From Winogradskyella endarachnes (GTDB lineage: Bacteria > Bacteroidota > Bacteroidia > Flavobacteriales > Flavobacteriaceae), in assembly GCF_009741275.1 (NCBI RefSeq), contig NZ_WOWS01000002.1, forward strand, positions 434,001 to 498,000: a stretch of DNA of 64,000 nt, read 5' to 3'. The notes under the pieces were generated by a model. The model saw only the letters and a list, made by a program, of their open reading frames with translations, was not told the origin of the DNA and did not search any database. Positions 51,487-61,253 of this stretch are shown piece by piece. The translations under genes and the position numbers were made by a program. The stretch's first letter is position 1. Every line of letters starts with the position of its first letter.

Positions 51487-53694
51487 TCATACTCTAGAAA
51501 CTTTATCTATACCATTAATTTTTTTTAGGTTATCAATTAATTTTTTAAGCATGGTTTGATTTTGTACATCTACGGTAATTCTTCCAGTAAAAACACCATC
51601 ATCACTAGAAAAACTTAGACTTTTCATGTTAACATGCATGTTTTCTGATATTAGCTTAGTAATGTGGTTTACAAGTCCCATATCATCTATGCCAGATAAT
51701 TTAAGTTGTGATGTGTATACTTGTTGCGATGAATCTATCCATTTTGCTTGTAAAATTCTATACGCATAGTTAGATTGTAAGCTTACTGCATTAGGGCAGT
51801 TTTTCTTATGAATTTTAATTCCATCATTAATGGTTAAAAAGCCAAAAACTTTATCTCCAGGTATAGGATTACAACAATTGGCTAAAGTATAATTTAGCTT
51901 TTCTTCTTCTTTGCCAAACACCAACATATCATACTTAGAAGTAATTTCTTCTTTATGTATATCTTTTGGTTGTGTGGGTTTGTAAATTTTATTTTTAAAA
52001 TAACTTACAAGAGCATTGCTACGAGACGATGCAAAGGCTTTTAATTTTGTATTGTCTATAGTACCTATTCCTACACGATAGAATAAATCTAATGAGGTGT
52101 TTAGTTTAAAATAACTTACCAAATCATTTACAGAGCTTTCGTTTAAGTTAATTTTAAGTTGTTTTAATTTTCGTCTTAATATTTCTTTACCTTCTGCAGC
52201 TATAATTTTGGTATCTTCATTTAATGCAGATTTTATTTTACTTCTGGCTCTTGCAGTGGTTGCATAATCTAACCAATTGGCATTTGGTTTTGCATTGTCT
52301 GAGGTTAGAATTTCTACTCTGTCACCACTTTTTAATTCGGTGCTTAAAGGAACCAACTTACCGTTAACTTTTGCTCCTCTAGTTTTTAGACCAACTTCTG
52401 TATGAACACTAAAAGCAAAATCTAATGGTGTTGCACCTTTTGGTAAAGATTTTAAATCACCTTTAGGAGAAAAAACAAATATTTCTTTAGAGTATAAATT
52501 GAGTTTAAATTGTTCTACAAAATCTACAGCGTCTGTTTCGTGATTTTCTAAAGCCTCTTGCAAACGATTAATCCATAGGTCTAGATTATCTTCTTTTGCA
52601 TCGGCATTTTTATATTTATAGTGCGCCGCATATCCTTTTTCAGCAATTTCATTCATGCGTTCACTTCTAATTTGAACCTCTACCCAACGACTTTTAGGGC
52701 CAACTACAGTAATATGTAGTGCTTCGTAACCGGTAGATTTAGGAGACGAAATCCAATCTCTTAATCTAATTGGGTTAGGAGTGAAGTGATCTGTAACAAT
52801 GGAATAAATTTTCCAAGCTAAGAATTTTTCATTTGCTAAATCTGATTTATATATAATTCTTACGGCAAACTTATCATAGACTTCTTCAAAGGCGACACCT
52901 TGTTTTACCATTTTTCTACGAATACTAAAAATAGATTTAGGACGTCCTTTTATTTCATAATGAAGACCTTCCTTGGTAAGAGAGTCGTCAATTACTTTTG
53001 AAAATGCTTTTATGTAAGCATCTTGATCTTCTTTACTTTCTTTTATTTTTGCTAAAATGTCATTGTAGACCTCTGGTTCTGTATATTTAAGACCTAAATC
53101 TTCTAATTCGGTTTTAATATTATAAAGCCCAATTCTATGAGCTAGTGGTGCATAAATGTAAAGGGTTTCTGAAGCTATTTTCACTTGCTTGTCTGCGCGC
53201 ATAGAATCCATAGTCTGCATATTATGCAAACGATCTGCTATTTTTATAATAATAACTCTAACATCGTCATTTAAAGTTAATAGCATTTTTCTAAAATTCT
53301 CTGCTTGAAGAGACACGTCCATGTCTTTTTTTAACGAAGAAATTTTTGTGAGTCCATCTACAATTCTGGCTACTGTTTCTCCAAATAATTGTTCCATATC
53401 ATCTATGGTGTAATCCGGACTATCCTCTACCACATCATGTAATAAAGCGGCTGCAATAGATGTGGCATCCATACCAATTTCTTGCGCCACAATTTTTGCT
53501 ACTGCAATAGGGTGAAAAATATAAGCTTCTCCAGATTTACGTCGTTGATCTTTATGAGCGTCAACAGCTACTTCAAAGGCGTGACGAATTAATTTCTTAT
53601 CGTCATCCGTTAAAGTTTGGTAACTTACTTTTAGTAGCTCTTTATAAGCTTTTGCGATGGCTTTATTTTCTTTTTCTATAGCTTCCTCTGTCAT
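51487..53694 (-). CDS. RelA/SpoT-family (p)ppGpp synthetase/hydrolase
   Basis: 735 residues counted from the ATG at 53694 (MTEEAIEKENKAIAKAY); a frame start at 53730 would add 12 hydrophobic residues without support. Order: HD hydrolase domain (RRKSGEAYIFHP 51-62, LLHDVVEDSPDY with H86-D87), synthetase domain (the YDKFAVRIIYKS and SPKSTGYEALHITVVGP blocks), TGS domain (VFSPKGDLKSLPKGATPLDFAF), a conserved CCNPIPGD zinc-type segment, and a C-terminal ACT domain. The hydrolase motif is intact, so it is probably the bifunctional Rsh of the cell. Standalone gene. Confidence 0.95.
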   Translation of the reverse strand: MTEEAIEKENKAIAKAYKELLKVSYQTLTDDDKKLIRHAFEVAVDAHKDQRRKSGEAYIFHPIAVAKIVAQEIGMDATSIAAALLHDVVEDSPDYTIDDMEQLFGETVARIVDGLTKISSLKKDMDVSLQAENFRKMLLTLNDDVRVIIIKIADRLHNMQTMDSMRADKQVKIASETLYIYAPLAHRIGLYNIKTELEDLGLKYTEPEVYNDILAKIKESKEDQDAYIKAFSKVIDDSLTKEGLHYEIKGRPKSIFSIRRKMVKQGVAFEEVYDKFAVRIIYKSDLANEKFLAWKIYSIVTDHFTPNPIRLRDWISSPKSTGYEALHITVVGPKSRWVEVQIRSERMNEIAEKGYAAHYKYKNADAKEDNLDLWINRLQEALENHETDAVDFVEQFKLNLYSKEIFVFSPKGDLKSLPKGATPLDFAFSVHTEVGLKTRGAKVNGKLVPLSTELKSGDRVEILTSDNAKPNANWLDYATTARARSKIKSALNEDTKIIAAEGKEILRRKLKQLKINLNESSVNDLVSYFKLNTSLDLFYRVGIGTIDNTKLKAFASSRSNALVSYFKNKIYKPTQPKDIHKEEITSKYDMLVFGKEEEKLNYTLANCCNPIPGDKVFGFLTINDGIKIHKKNCPNAVSLQSNYAYRILQAKWIDSSQQVYTSQLKLSGIDDMGLVNHITKLISENMHVNMKSLSFSSDDGVFTGRITVDVQNQTMLKKLIDNLKKINGIDKVSRV

Positions 53695-53847
53695 AAGAAC
53701 TAAAGTAAACAAAGTCTTTGATATAAGCAATGGGTTTTTTTAGAGAATTTTTGAAGTTATTTAAAAGATGGAATTTTCACGTTTTATAGATTCAATAGTT
53801 AACAGTATCGCTTATTTAAATCAAGTATCATTTTTGAAATAAAAAAA

Positions 53848-53880
53848 GCTAAAAACAGTGAAATTAAAACTGGTTTTAGC
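53848..53880 (-). terminator. Terminator after the efflux operon
   Basis: GCTAAAAACAGT (53848-53859) pairs with ACTGGTTTTAGC (53869-53880) with one mismatch-type pair and a nine-base loop; a seven-base T run follows on the minus strand. It lies 26 bases past the TolC stop. Confidence 0.75.
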
Positions 53881-53905
53881 CTTTTTGCTGGTTTTAATTT
53901 TGCTA

Positions 53906-55231
53906 TTAATCTAAATCTGGAATTTCTATTTGGTTGATACTATACAAGTATGTTGCTTCTTTTTGTTTAAAATTAGCTATGGCATTCACAACATCAGATT
54001 CGGCTTCTTCTTTGGCTTGTCTGGCATCTAATAAATCTGATAAATTATTTAAACCGTTGTTGTAGTTATCGCGTTGTGCTTCTAAATTTTCGGTAGAAAA
54101 ATCGAGCTTATCTTTGGCAAATTGTATGCGTTTATTTGCTGTTTGTAAATCGTACCAATTTTTAGTAATGTATTTGGTTAATTGGTCTTCTATATCCAAT
54201 AAATTATTTTCGGCAATTTGTAAATCCACTTCTTTTTGGTGAATTCGTTTTTTTTCTTTGCCCCAAAATGCCGAAATAGGAATGGTTACTGTCCCAAAAG
54301 CAATTGGTTGAACATCCATGTTAAAAGCATTGTTAAATGTGCCCACTTTTGCAGCATTAATACCTATTGCAACTTGTGGTAATAAGTTAGATTTTTCGTT
54401 TTTTATTTCTAATTGTGCCGCACTCACTTGCTTTTCTGATAACTGATAGAGGTTGTTGCTTTCTAAATCTATATTTAAATTGTTGCTTAAAATTGAAGCT
54501 GAAAAGTTGTCTTTTGTTATTGTGCTAGAAGCAACCATCGTAGTGTCGAAAGGTATGCCAACATACAGTGCTAAATCTAAAAGGGCAATTTTTCTTAAGT
54601 TAGAAAGTTCTAATTCGTTAGCCAGAATATTACTTTTTTCAACCTTTACTTGTAATAGTTGGCTTTTAGAAATGAGTCCTGCATCTAATAAATCTTGTTG
54701 CTGTTTTAAAAGCTCATTGACATAGGTTTTTCCGGCATTCAAAACTTTTTGTTGTTCTTGTATTTGTATTAATTGCCAAAATTTTAATTCGGTATTAAGC
54801 ATCACAGAATCAACCGCTGTTTCATGACCAATTTTTCTAGCTTCCAGTTGTAATTCGGCAAGTTCGTTACCAATTCTAACTTTTCCACCAGCGTAAACGG
54901 CTTGTGTTGCCGTAGCACTTACAGAATATAAATTCTCTATGCCATTTGGTAAATACGTTGGAATTTCAGGTACCAAATAATCAAATGCCTGCACCGCAAA
55001 TGCACTGGCAGATACTTCAGGGAAATAATTATGAAATGCTTCTTGTTTTACAAATTCGGCTCTTTTTATTAAAAGCGAATCGTTTTTAATACTTCTGCTA
55101 TATTGCAGTGCTTTCTTTTTTAATTCCTCTAGTTTTAATTGTTTTTCTTGGGCATTTATAGTGGTGATGCTCAACAAGAAAATAAGAAAAAAGCTCGCTG
55201 TGAAATATGCTGATTTATAGGTGTTCATCAT
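53906..55231 (-). CDS. TolC-family outer-membrane efflux protein
   Basis: 441 residues with signal peptide (MMNTYKSAYFTASFFLIFLLSITTINAQ; the second Met is equally possible). Two long coiled-coil repeats of the TolC fold: a first half around AELQLEARKIGHETAVDSVML and a second half around RIQFAKDKLDFSTENLEAQRDNYNNGLNNLSDLLDARQAKEEAESD, read here as the typical NxxSDLLDAR barrel entry. It forms the outer-membrane channel for the RND pump encoded four bases upstream. Last gene of a four-gene operon. Confidence 0.92.
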   Translation of the reverse strand: MMNTYKSAYFTASFFLIFLLSITTINAQEKQLKLEELKKKALQYSRSIKNDSLLIKRAEFVKQEAFHNYFPEVSASAFAVQAFDYLVPEIPTYLPNGIENLYSVSATATQAVYAGGKVRIGNELAELQLEARKIGHETAVDSVMLNTELKFWQLIQIQEQQKVLNAGKTYVNELLKQQQDLLDAGLISKSQLLQVKVEKSNILANELELSNLRKIALLDLALYVGIPFDTTMVASSTITKDNFSASILSNNLNIDLESNNLYQLSEKQVSAAQLEIKNEKSNLLPQVAIGINAAKVGTFNNAFNMDVQPIAFGTVTIPISAFWGKEKKRIHQKEVDLQIAENNLLDIEDQLTKYITKNWYDLQTANKRIQFAKDKLDFSTENLEAQRDNYNNGLNNLSDLLDARQAKEEAESDVVNAIANFKQKEATYLYSINQIEIPDLD

Positions 55232-55235
55232 GATA

Positions 55236-58200
55236 TTAAATGTTGTGTTCTTGTTCTTCTACTTTATCTTCATCTGCTCTAAAAAATAACCAATACAAAA
55301 TCGGTAAGACATAAAGGGTTAATACCATAGAAACCAGTAAGCCAAATGCAATAACCGTTCCGAGTGGTCCCCAAAGACTAGAGCGACTAATAATCATAGG
55401 AGTTACACCTACAGCTGCAGCAGCTGAGGTTAAAAATATAGGCCGCATTCTACGCTCTGCCGATAAAATGGCAGCTTCTCTAAAGGTTTTACCATGGTGG
55501 CGATGAAGCTCATCTGCATAGTCTATTAAAATGATTCCATTTCTAACAACAATTCCACACAAGGCTAAAATGCCTAAGAACGATGTAAATCCAAAAGGAT
55601 ATTGCATTAAAAGAAGTCCGAGTGCTGCACCTAAAATACTTAATGGCATAGTTATAAAACTTAAAACCGCATGCTTAACTGATTTAAAATGCCAAATTAA
55701 AATGAGAACGATAATGATAACACTAACCATTAAAGACACTCCCATAGGAAGCAGATTTTCTTGAGCCATTTCAAACTCACCACCAAAATCTACCTTAATA
55801 TGTTCAGGAAGGTTAAGTGTTTCTAATTTTGGTTTAATTTTATCTAAAACCACGTTGGCAACAGCACCTTTTTCAATATCAACTCTAACGGTTAAACAAC
55901 GTAATCCATTTTGTCTAACAATACGCTCTTGTCCCCAGTTTGCTTTTATATCTGCCACCTGGTTTAATGGAATGCTCTTACCAGTAGCCGGAACAATAAC
56001 AGAAAGTTGATTGAGCTCTGAAATGGTTTCGGCCTTATTGGTTTTAGACTTTACTTTTACGTTTATTGCATAGCTGTCATCGAAAATTTGTGTGGCGTGT
56101 AGGCCTTCCGTATTCATTGCAATGGTATTGGCGACATCTTGTTTTGTTAAGCCAGCTTGTGCCAGTTGTTGTTCTTTTAGTTTTATGCCAACTTTATTAT
56201 ACACTTCACCAAAATCGGTTCGAGACCAAATGGTTTGAGGGGTTTGTCTGGCAAGATTTATAATAGAATCTCCGTATTTATTCAGTTCAGCAATATCCTC
56301 ACCATATAATTTAATTTCAATTGGTGCAGGTTTACCCACCATGTTTAATTGCTTCATCCGTAAATATGCATTCGGAAACATATCAGCATATTTTTCGTCG
56401 TAATCTCTTAAAACTTCTTCTGTAGCATCATCAGAAGTTGTTGTAACTAGAATTTGAGCATAGTTTTTTGCTGGTAAATTAGGCGCATAAACCATATGGA
56501 ATCTTGGTGAACTTTCGCCTATAAAACTGGTGTAGTTAACCACGCGATCATCATTAGCTAATACTTTTTCAAATTCGTTAACAACTTTAGCGGTTTCTTC
56601 TAAGTTGCTAGATTTATTTAGGTTAACTTCTACTGCAAATTGATTTCTTTCCACTATTGGAAATAATTCTTGACTTACATTTGAGAATAAAAACAAACCT
56701 AAAACAATAGAAAGTACACCTGCTATAACTGTAATTCGGTAATGCTTCATAGCTCTATTTACCGTACTGTTAAAGAAATTTTGAATGCGGTCTAGCATCG
56801 ATTTTTTGTGTTCTTCCCCTTCTTTTTTATTAGCATGCAATCCTTTTTTAATAAAAACGGTATTTAAATGCGGCACCAACAACACAGAAATGGTTAACGA
56901 TAAGAATAAGGCTATAGATATCGTCCATGGGAAGGTACTTAAAAAGTCTTTTGCTGTACCACTCATAAAAAACATTAGTGGGAAAAATGTTGCCGAAATC
57001 GCTAAGGTTGCAGTGAATACAGATGGAAACAATTCGGTAGCACTTTCTAAAGCGGCTTTCCAACGGGATTTACCTTCATCTAGTTTTTCAATATAATTAT
57101 CAATAACCACAATTGGGTCGTCTACCACAATACCTAAAACCACAATTAAAGCAGCTAGGGTAACGGTGTTTAATTCCATATTTAATAAATACATCACTGC
57201 CAAAGTAGAGGCAATGGTAATAGGAATCGTTGCTGCAGCTAGTGACGCGACACGGAACGGTAGTAACAACATACATACCAATATAACGCCCATAAGTGCG
57301 TAACCAAACTCTTTCATAAAATGCGCTATAGAATGGTGTACAGCTTCTGGTTGGTCCGCAATAACATTGATGTTAATGTCTTGCGGTAAGTCTTCTTTTA
57401 TTTTGGATATATGTTCTTCAATCTCATCACCAAATTGAACAATATTGTTGCCTTTGGCCATTTCTAAAGTAATAATAATACTTCGGGTGCCGTTGCTTTG
57501 AATGTAAGAATCTGGCTCATTATATTCGCGTTTTACGTCAGCAATATCGCTAACACGAACCACATTTCCGTTGTCATCTGAAGCAAGAATGTGTTGCGAA
57601 ATATCTGCAATATTATTAAATGATGGATTAATATGAATAGGATAATCTATGGTTTCCGATTCTAAATCTCCTGCAGCATTAATAGCACCTTGCGCATTTA
57701 AACTTTGCATTAACATGCCCGGACTTATGGCATATTCTGCGAGTTTATTTTGGTCTACGTAGACTGCAATTTGCTCAGTTATACTTCCGGAATAGCTAAT
57801 TTTAGCCATTTCCTCAATGCCACGTAAATCGTCTATAATTTCTTCGGCATGCAGTTGTAAATCTTTATACGGTCTGTCTTTAGATTCTACCGTTAAAATC
57901 ATGGCAGCAGTGTTACCAAAATCGCTATTAACTATAACGCCTCTAACTTCTGGTGGTAAGGACGTTTGCTGAAAAACAAATAAATCGTTTTTTAATCTGT
58001 TCCAAAATTGCTGTGTTTCATATTTATCAACTCTATTTGCAATTTCAACATAAATATAGCTCATACCATCTTGCGAATACGAGTACGTTTTTGCTTTGTC
58101 TATTTCATTATAGCTAAATAAATATTCTTCTAATTTTGTGGTGAGTTGTGCTTCAACCTCTTCAGAACTTGCTCCAGGATATACACCAACAACAAGTCCT

Positions 58201-58343
58201 GTACGTATGGTAAAATCTGGAAACTCGTTTCTAGACATATTAACTAAGCCCAAAATACCAATACAAAAAAACACCACAGCTAGCGCTACAGGGAAAGCGG
58301 TGTTTTTCATTCCCCATTCAATAAGTGAACCTTTTTGTTTCAT
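55236..58343 (-). CDS. Efflux RND transporter permease (AcrB/HAE-1-type)
   Basis: 1035 residues, the usual RND length, with twelve membrane helices in two halves and two large periplasmic loops. TM4 carries the proton-relay pair in LGIVVDDPIVVIDNYIEKL. GGSAG-type turns are seen in ASSEEVEAQLTTKLEEYLF and in the second half FTSFLGILALCGIVVRNGIILIDYA. It pumps substrates from the periplasm or inner membrane through the adaptor and TolC using the proton gradient. Substrates cannot be read; the DD in TM4 fits drug rather than metal RNDs. Gaps to neighbours are 3 and 4 bases. Confidence 0.93.
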   Translation of the reverse strand: MKQKGSLIEWGMKNTAFPVALAVVFFCIGILGLVNMSRNEFPDFTIRTGLVVGVYPGASSEEVEAQLTTKLEEYLFSYNEIDKAKTYSYSQDGMSYIYVEIANRVDKYETQQFWNRLKNDLFVFQQTSLPPEVRGVIVNSDFGNTAAMILTVESKDRPYKDLQLHAEEIIDDLRGIEEMAKISYSGSITEQIAVYVDQNKLAEYAISPGMLMQSLNAQGAINAAGDLESETIDYPIHINPSFNNIADISQHILASDDNGNVVRVSDIADVKREYNEPDSYIQSNGTRSIIITLEMAKGNNIVQFGDEIEEHISKIKEDLPQDININVIADQPEAVHHSIAHFMKEFGYALMGVILVCMLLLPFRVASLAAATIPITIASTLAVMYLLNMELNTVTLAALIVVLGIVVDDPIVVIDNYIEKLDEGKSRWKAALESATELFPSVFTATLAISATFFPLMFFMSGTAKDFLSTFPWTISIALFLSLTISVLLVPHLNTVFIKKGLHANKKEGEEHKKSMLDRIQNFFNSTVNRAMKHYRITVIAGVLSIVLGLFLFSNVSQELFPIVERNQFAVEVNLNKSSNLEETAKVVNEFEKVLANDDRVVNYTSFIGESSPRFHMVYAPNLPAKNYAQILVTTTSDDATEEVLRDYDEKYADMFPNAYLRMKQLNMVGKPAPIEIKLYGEDIAELNKYGDSIINLARQTPQTIWSRTDFGEVYNKVGIKLKEQQLAQAGLTKQDVANTIAMNTEGLHATQIFDDSYAINVKVKSKTNKAETISELNQLSVIVPATGKSIPLNQVADIKANWGQERIVRQNGLRCLTVRVDIEKGAVANVVLDKIKPKLETLNLPEHIKVDFGGEFEMAQENLLPMGVSLMVSVIIIVLILIWHFKSVKHAVLSFITMPLSILGAALGLLLMQYPFGFTSFLGILALCGIVVRNGIILIDYADELHRHHGKTFREAAILSAERRMRPIFLTSAAAAVGVTPMIISRSSLWGPLGTVIAFGLLVSMVLTLYVLPILYWLFFRADEDKVEEQEHNI

Positions 58344-58346
58344 CTT

Positions 58347-59402
58347 TTATTTTGTTAAAATTTTAATGGGTGTATTGTTTGTTAGTTTGTGGTAGCCAGA
58401 AGTAATAACTTTATCTCCAATAGCAAGGCCACTTTTAATTTCTATACCATCGTTATAGAGTTTACCTATTTCCACGATTTTGCGTTGTGCTGTTTGGTTT
58501 TCGGTATTGACTACATAAACAAAATTTTGACCTTCGTTGGTTATGGAAACCACATCTATAGGAAGTTTAAAAGTTTGCTTTGAAGTATCGCTTACCGTGT
58601 TAATTTTATCTTCAATAATATTAGTACAGGTCATTCCTGGTTTTAAAATTAAATCAGGATTGTTTACCGTGATTTTAGCAGTATAAACAGGGGTTTGGCT
58701 TTCGGATTGTACGGCAATTTCGGTTAAAGTGCCTGAAAATGTTTGGTTTAATGTTGGGACATAAATATTTGCTTTACTACCTGTTTTATAATTGTTGATT
58801 TCATGGTCTGATAAGGAAATGATGGCTTGTACTTTACTTAAATCTACCAATTCTACAATAGGTCTTCCTGGTGAAGCCACATCGCCAGATTCCATTAATT
58901 TGTTGCTGATATAACCGCTAAAAGGTGCTGTTAATTTGGTATGGTTTACATTTTTGCTTGCTGCATTCAAAGCCGATTGTGCTTGTTCGTAATTAGATTT
59001 TGCTTCTAGCATTCGTATTTCGGCAATACTCCCTTTTTGAAACACATTATTTATTCTTGTAAAGTTTTCTTTAGCTAGGTTGGCTTGCGCTTTATTAGCT
59101 TCATATTGTGCATTGTATATTGAAGGGTCTATGGCAGCGATAAGTTGTCCTTTTTTTACATAGTCGCCCAAATTAACCGGTAGTTTTGTGATATCTCCTG
59201 CAACTTGAAAACTAACATTGGCTGTTTTTATAGGTTTAATAATACCAGGAAATTTTTCGGAATTACTATCTACACCATTGTCCTGTGTTATATTTACAAT
59301 ATTTACGGCTATAGGATTAATTGATTTGCTTGTTTGTTCTTCTCCACAAGACACTATTAAGAGTCCAAAGAGCAAGGTGTATAAAAAATGTTTAGTCATC
59401 AT
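58347..59402 (-). CDS. Efflux RND periplasmic adaptor (membrane fusion protein)
   Basis: 351 residues. Lipoprotein signal with lipobox LLIVSC (C19), so anchored in the inner membrane facing the periplasm. Biotinyl/lipoyl-like half motif NLGDYVKKGQLIAAIDPSIY, coiled-coil hairpin (EANKAQANLAKENFTRINNVFQKG), second half-motif SGYISNKLMESGDVASPGRPIVELVDL, then the beta-barrel (GSKANIYVPTL) and a membrane-proximal domain. Second gene of the operon, six bases after the TetR gene. An ATG one codon further in is an equally good start. Confidence 0.92.
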   Translation of the reverse strand: MMTKHFLYTLLFGLLIVSCGEEQTSKSINPIAVNIVNITQDNGVDSNSEKFPGIIKPIKTANVSFQVAGDITKLPVNLGDYVKKGQLIAAIDPSIYNAQYEANKAQANLAKENFTRINNVFQKGSIAEIRMLEAKSNYEQAQSALNAASKNVNHTKLTAPFSGYISNKLMESGDVASPGRPIVELVDLSKVQAIISLSDHEINNYKTGSKANIYVPTLNQTFSGTLTEIAVQSESQTPVYTAKITVNNPDLILKPGMTCTNIIEDKINTVSDTSKQTFKLPIDVVSITNEGQNFVYVVNTENQTAQRKIVEIGKLYNDGIEIKSGLAIGDKVITSGYHKLTNNTPIKILTK

Positions 59403-59408
59403 TTTTGC

Positions 59409-60011
59409 TTATTTGATTTTTAATGATTGTATAAGCAGATTGTTAATCCACTTTATTTTTGTTAGGATATCGCTTTTAAAAGACTCGTAAATAAAATATT
59501 CTTTTTTAGTGTTTTCGGTGGTATTTATAATAACAGTTGCCAAGAAATTAATATGTTCATCATCTAGCGTTTTTATTTCATTATTTTCTATAGCCCATAT
59601 GAGACAGTTTTTTATGACGTCCATGTCTTGCTCACGTAATTGAACGGCTAAAGATGATATAAAATCTTCACCTTCTCTTAAATCATTTAGTATGGCTTTG
59701 TAGGTTTCTACACCACTTTTGATATGAATGATTTGTTCGTTGGCATATATGGAAAGATTTGTTTCTAAGCTATTATTACTAGAAAGTTTAGATTTATAAC
59801 TCTTTAATAGTGGTTTGTGAAAATCAACCATAAATGCTTTAAAAACATCCTCTTTATTTTTATAGTAATAATAGAGTGTGCTTCTACCTTTTCCACTAGC
59901 TTCTGCGATTAGTGCCATATTGGCCTTATTATAACCGTAGTTTTTAAATACCGTTTTAGCAGCTTCGATGATTTGGTTTTTTACGAATTCGTCTTTAGTT
60001 AAATTCGACAT
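59409..60011 (-). CDS. TetR/AcrR-family transcriptional regulator
   Basis: 200 residues. N-terminal TetR DNA-binding domain: FVKNQIIEAAKTVFKNYGYNKANMALIAEASGKGRSTLYYYYKNKEDVFKAF (helix-turn-helix in the middle, ending YYYYKNKEDVF). The C-terminal ligand domain is variable (YKAILNDLREGEDFIS). First gene of the efflux operon, six bases ahead of the adaptor, so it probably represses its own operon and is released by a pump substrate. A -7-like box is 26 bases upstream. Confidence 0.92.
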   Translation of the reverse strand: MSNLTKDEFVKNQIIEAAKTVFKNYGYNKANMALIAEASGKGRSTLYYYYKNKEDVFKAFMVDFHKPLLKSYKSKLSSNNSLETNLSIYANEQIIHIKSGVETYKAILNDLREGEDFISSLAVQLREQDMDVIKNCLIWAIENNEIKTLDDEHINFLATVIINTTENTKKEYFIYESFKSDILTKIKWINNLLIQSLKIK

Positions 60012-60037
60012 ATATTTAGTTTATGTTTGTTTTTCGA

Positions 60038-60045
60038 CAAAAGTA
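60038..60045 (-). promoter_or_regulatory. Putative -7 promoter box TACTTTTG of the efflux operon
   Basis: Minus-strand TACTTTTG, 26 bases before the TetR ATG. A short TTTGT/ACAAA inverted repeat overlaps it and could be part of the TetR operator. Confidence 0.4.
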
Positions 60046-60184
60046 CAAATAATGTCTAAAAATTGATTAAAAGAAATAATAATTAACAAAATATTAAAAT
60101 ATAAGACTTGTAATTAGAGTTGTGCTATTAATTGGTTTAGACGTCTATTGGATTAATAAAAAGACATCGAAGTATTCTTAGTGA

Positions 60185-60349
60185 AAATCACAGTTATCGA
60201 TAAAGTTTGAAACTGGGAAGGTTTCATTAAGACCATGTAATCTCTATGTTGAATGGCGTCTGGATAACATAAATTTGGCATTAATTATAAAATCAACTAA
60301 AGGAAGATTTTTAATTGATGATATTATAGTTTATGTGGTGAAAAACTAA
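60185..60349 (+). pseudogene. Coding-like fragment, possible remnant of a secreted-protein C-terminus
   Basis: A 54-codon open stretch on the plus strand after a TGA and with no ATG, ending in TAA. The read-out ends VEWRLDNINLALIIKSTKGR then FLIDDIIVYVVKN, an alternating hydrophobic pattern with the IDD.. ending seen in secreted endonuclease/choice-of-anchor-type proteins. No matching upstream part is present. Could equally be chance in AT-rich DNA. Confidence 0.25.
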
Positions 60350-60372
60350 ATATATGACGTGGTAAAACAACA

Positions 60373-60393
60373 AAACCCACAATAAAGTGGGTT
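60373..60393 (-). terminator. Terminator after the SDR gene
   Basis: AACCCAC (60374-60380) and GTGGGTT (60387-60393) pair across a six-base loop; T-rich DNA follows on the minus strand. It lies 27 bases past the SDR stop. Confidence 0.65.
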
Positions 60394-60419
60394 CTGTTTA
60401 ATAGTTTTATTACACTAAA

Positions 60420-61139
60420 TTACGGATTGGTAGACCATAATGACGCATTAGCCATCATAGCGCGTCTTGGTAATTTTAATCCTGATACAATTAACTCTGC
60501 AAAATCTTCTGGTTGTAAAACGCTGTCTTCAGAATTACTATCTGCAATACCTAAGCCAATTGACATATCTGAAGCAATTGTACTCGGTGTTAATGTACAT
60601 ACTCTAATATTGTTTTTTCTTACTTCTTTCATTAGTGATTGCGACATACCAATGACTGCAAATTTAGATGCTGAATATGCAGAAACTGTGGCATTACCAT
60701 TTAAACCAGCAGTTGAAGATACGTTGATAATATCACCTTCGTTTTTATCAATTAAATGTGGTAAAACTTCTTTAGTTACATAATACATTCCCATTAGGTT
60801 GGTCTGTATAATTTGGCTCCATTGGCTCACTTCCATATCTATAAAAGAACCAAAAGCCGCAATACCTGCATTGTTTACTAAAATATCTATAGTACCTAAA
60901 GTGTCAATTAAAGATTTAATGTTTGTTTTAACGTCTTCATAATTACTGATATCAAAAGCAGCGTAAGTAGCATTAACACCTAGAGCTTTTAATTCTTCAA
61001 CGGTTGCTTTTAGAGTTTCTTCATTTCTTCCTGTGATAGCAACATCAATGCCTTCTTTTGCAAATGCAATCGCAGTTGCTTTTCCAAGACCTCTACTGCC
61101 TCCTGTAATTATTGCTTTTCTATTTTTTAGCTCTGTCAT
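60420..61139 (-). CDS. SDR-family NAD(P)-dependent oxidoreductase (3-ketoacyl-ACP reductase-like)
   Basis: 239 residues, classical short-chain dehydrogenase. Cofactor motif TGGSRGLG (12-19), NNAG (89-92), catalytic S142, Y155 and K159 in SAYSASK. GRNEETLK after the second strand suits NADP. FabG-like in length and motifs, but not next to other fatty-acid genes, so the substrate is unknown. Own -7-like box 20 bases upstream and terminator after it: monocistronic. Confidence 0.9.
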   Translation of the reverse strand: MTELKNRKAIITGGSRGLGKATAIAFAKEGIDVAITGRNEETLKATVEELKALGVNATYAAFDISNYEDVKTNIKSLIDTLGTIDILVNNAGIAAFGSFIDMEVSQWSQIIQTNLMGMYYVTKEVLPHLIDKNEGDIINVSSTAGLNGNATVSAYSASKFAVIGMSQSLMKEVRKNNIRVCTLTPSTIASDMSIGLGIADSNSEDSVLQPEDFAELIVSGLKLPRRAMMANASLWSTNP

Positions 61140-61159
61140 GATTTTATATTTTCTGTATT

Positions 61160-61167
61160 CAAAGTTA
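61160..61167 (-). promoter_or_regulatory. Putative -7 promoter box TAACTTTG for the SDR gene
   Basis: Minus-strand TAACTTTG, 20 bases before the ATG at 61139. Motif match only. Confidence 0.4.
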
Positions 61168-61253
61168 TAAAAACAGCGATTGTTTTATGTTATAATAATG
61201 TGAAGTTAATACACAATTTTCCTAAAAAAAAGATAGAGTAGAAGAGGTTAGGT

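Larger units (their letters stand above)
60012..60419. other. 408-base intergenic region upstream of the efflux operon
   Basis: Contains the TetR-side -7-like box, the SDR terminator at 60373-60393 and a coding-like fragment (60185-60349) without a start. The remainder is AT-rich and shows nothing else. Confidence 0.5.

Noticed and set aside
53695..53730. Longer N-terminus for the RelA/SpoT homologue
   Set aside because: The extra 12 residues (MLISKTLFTLVL) are hydrophobic and atypical of Rsh proteins; MTEEAIEKEN is the usual kind of start.
56785..57096. 103-codon plus-strand frame inside the RND permease gene
   Set aside because: Antisense shadow of a well-conserved transporter region.
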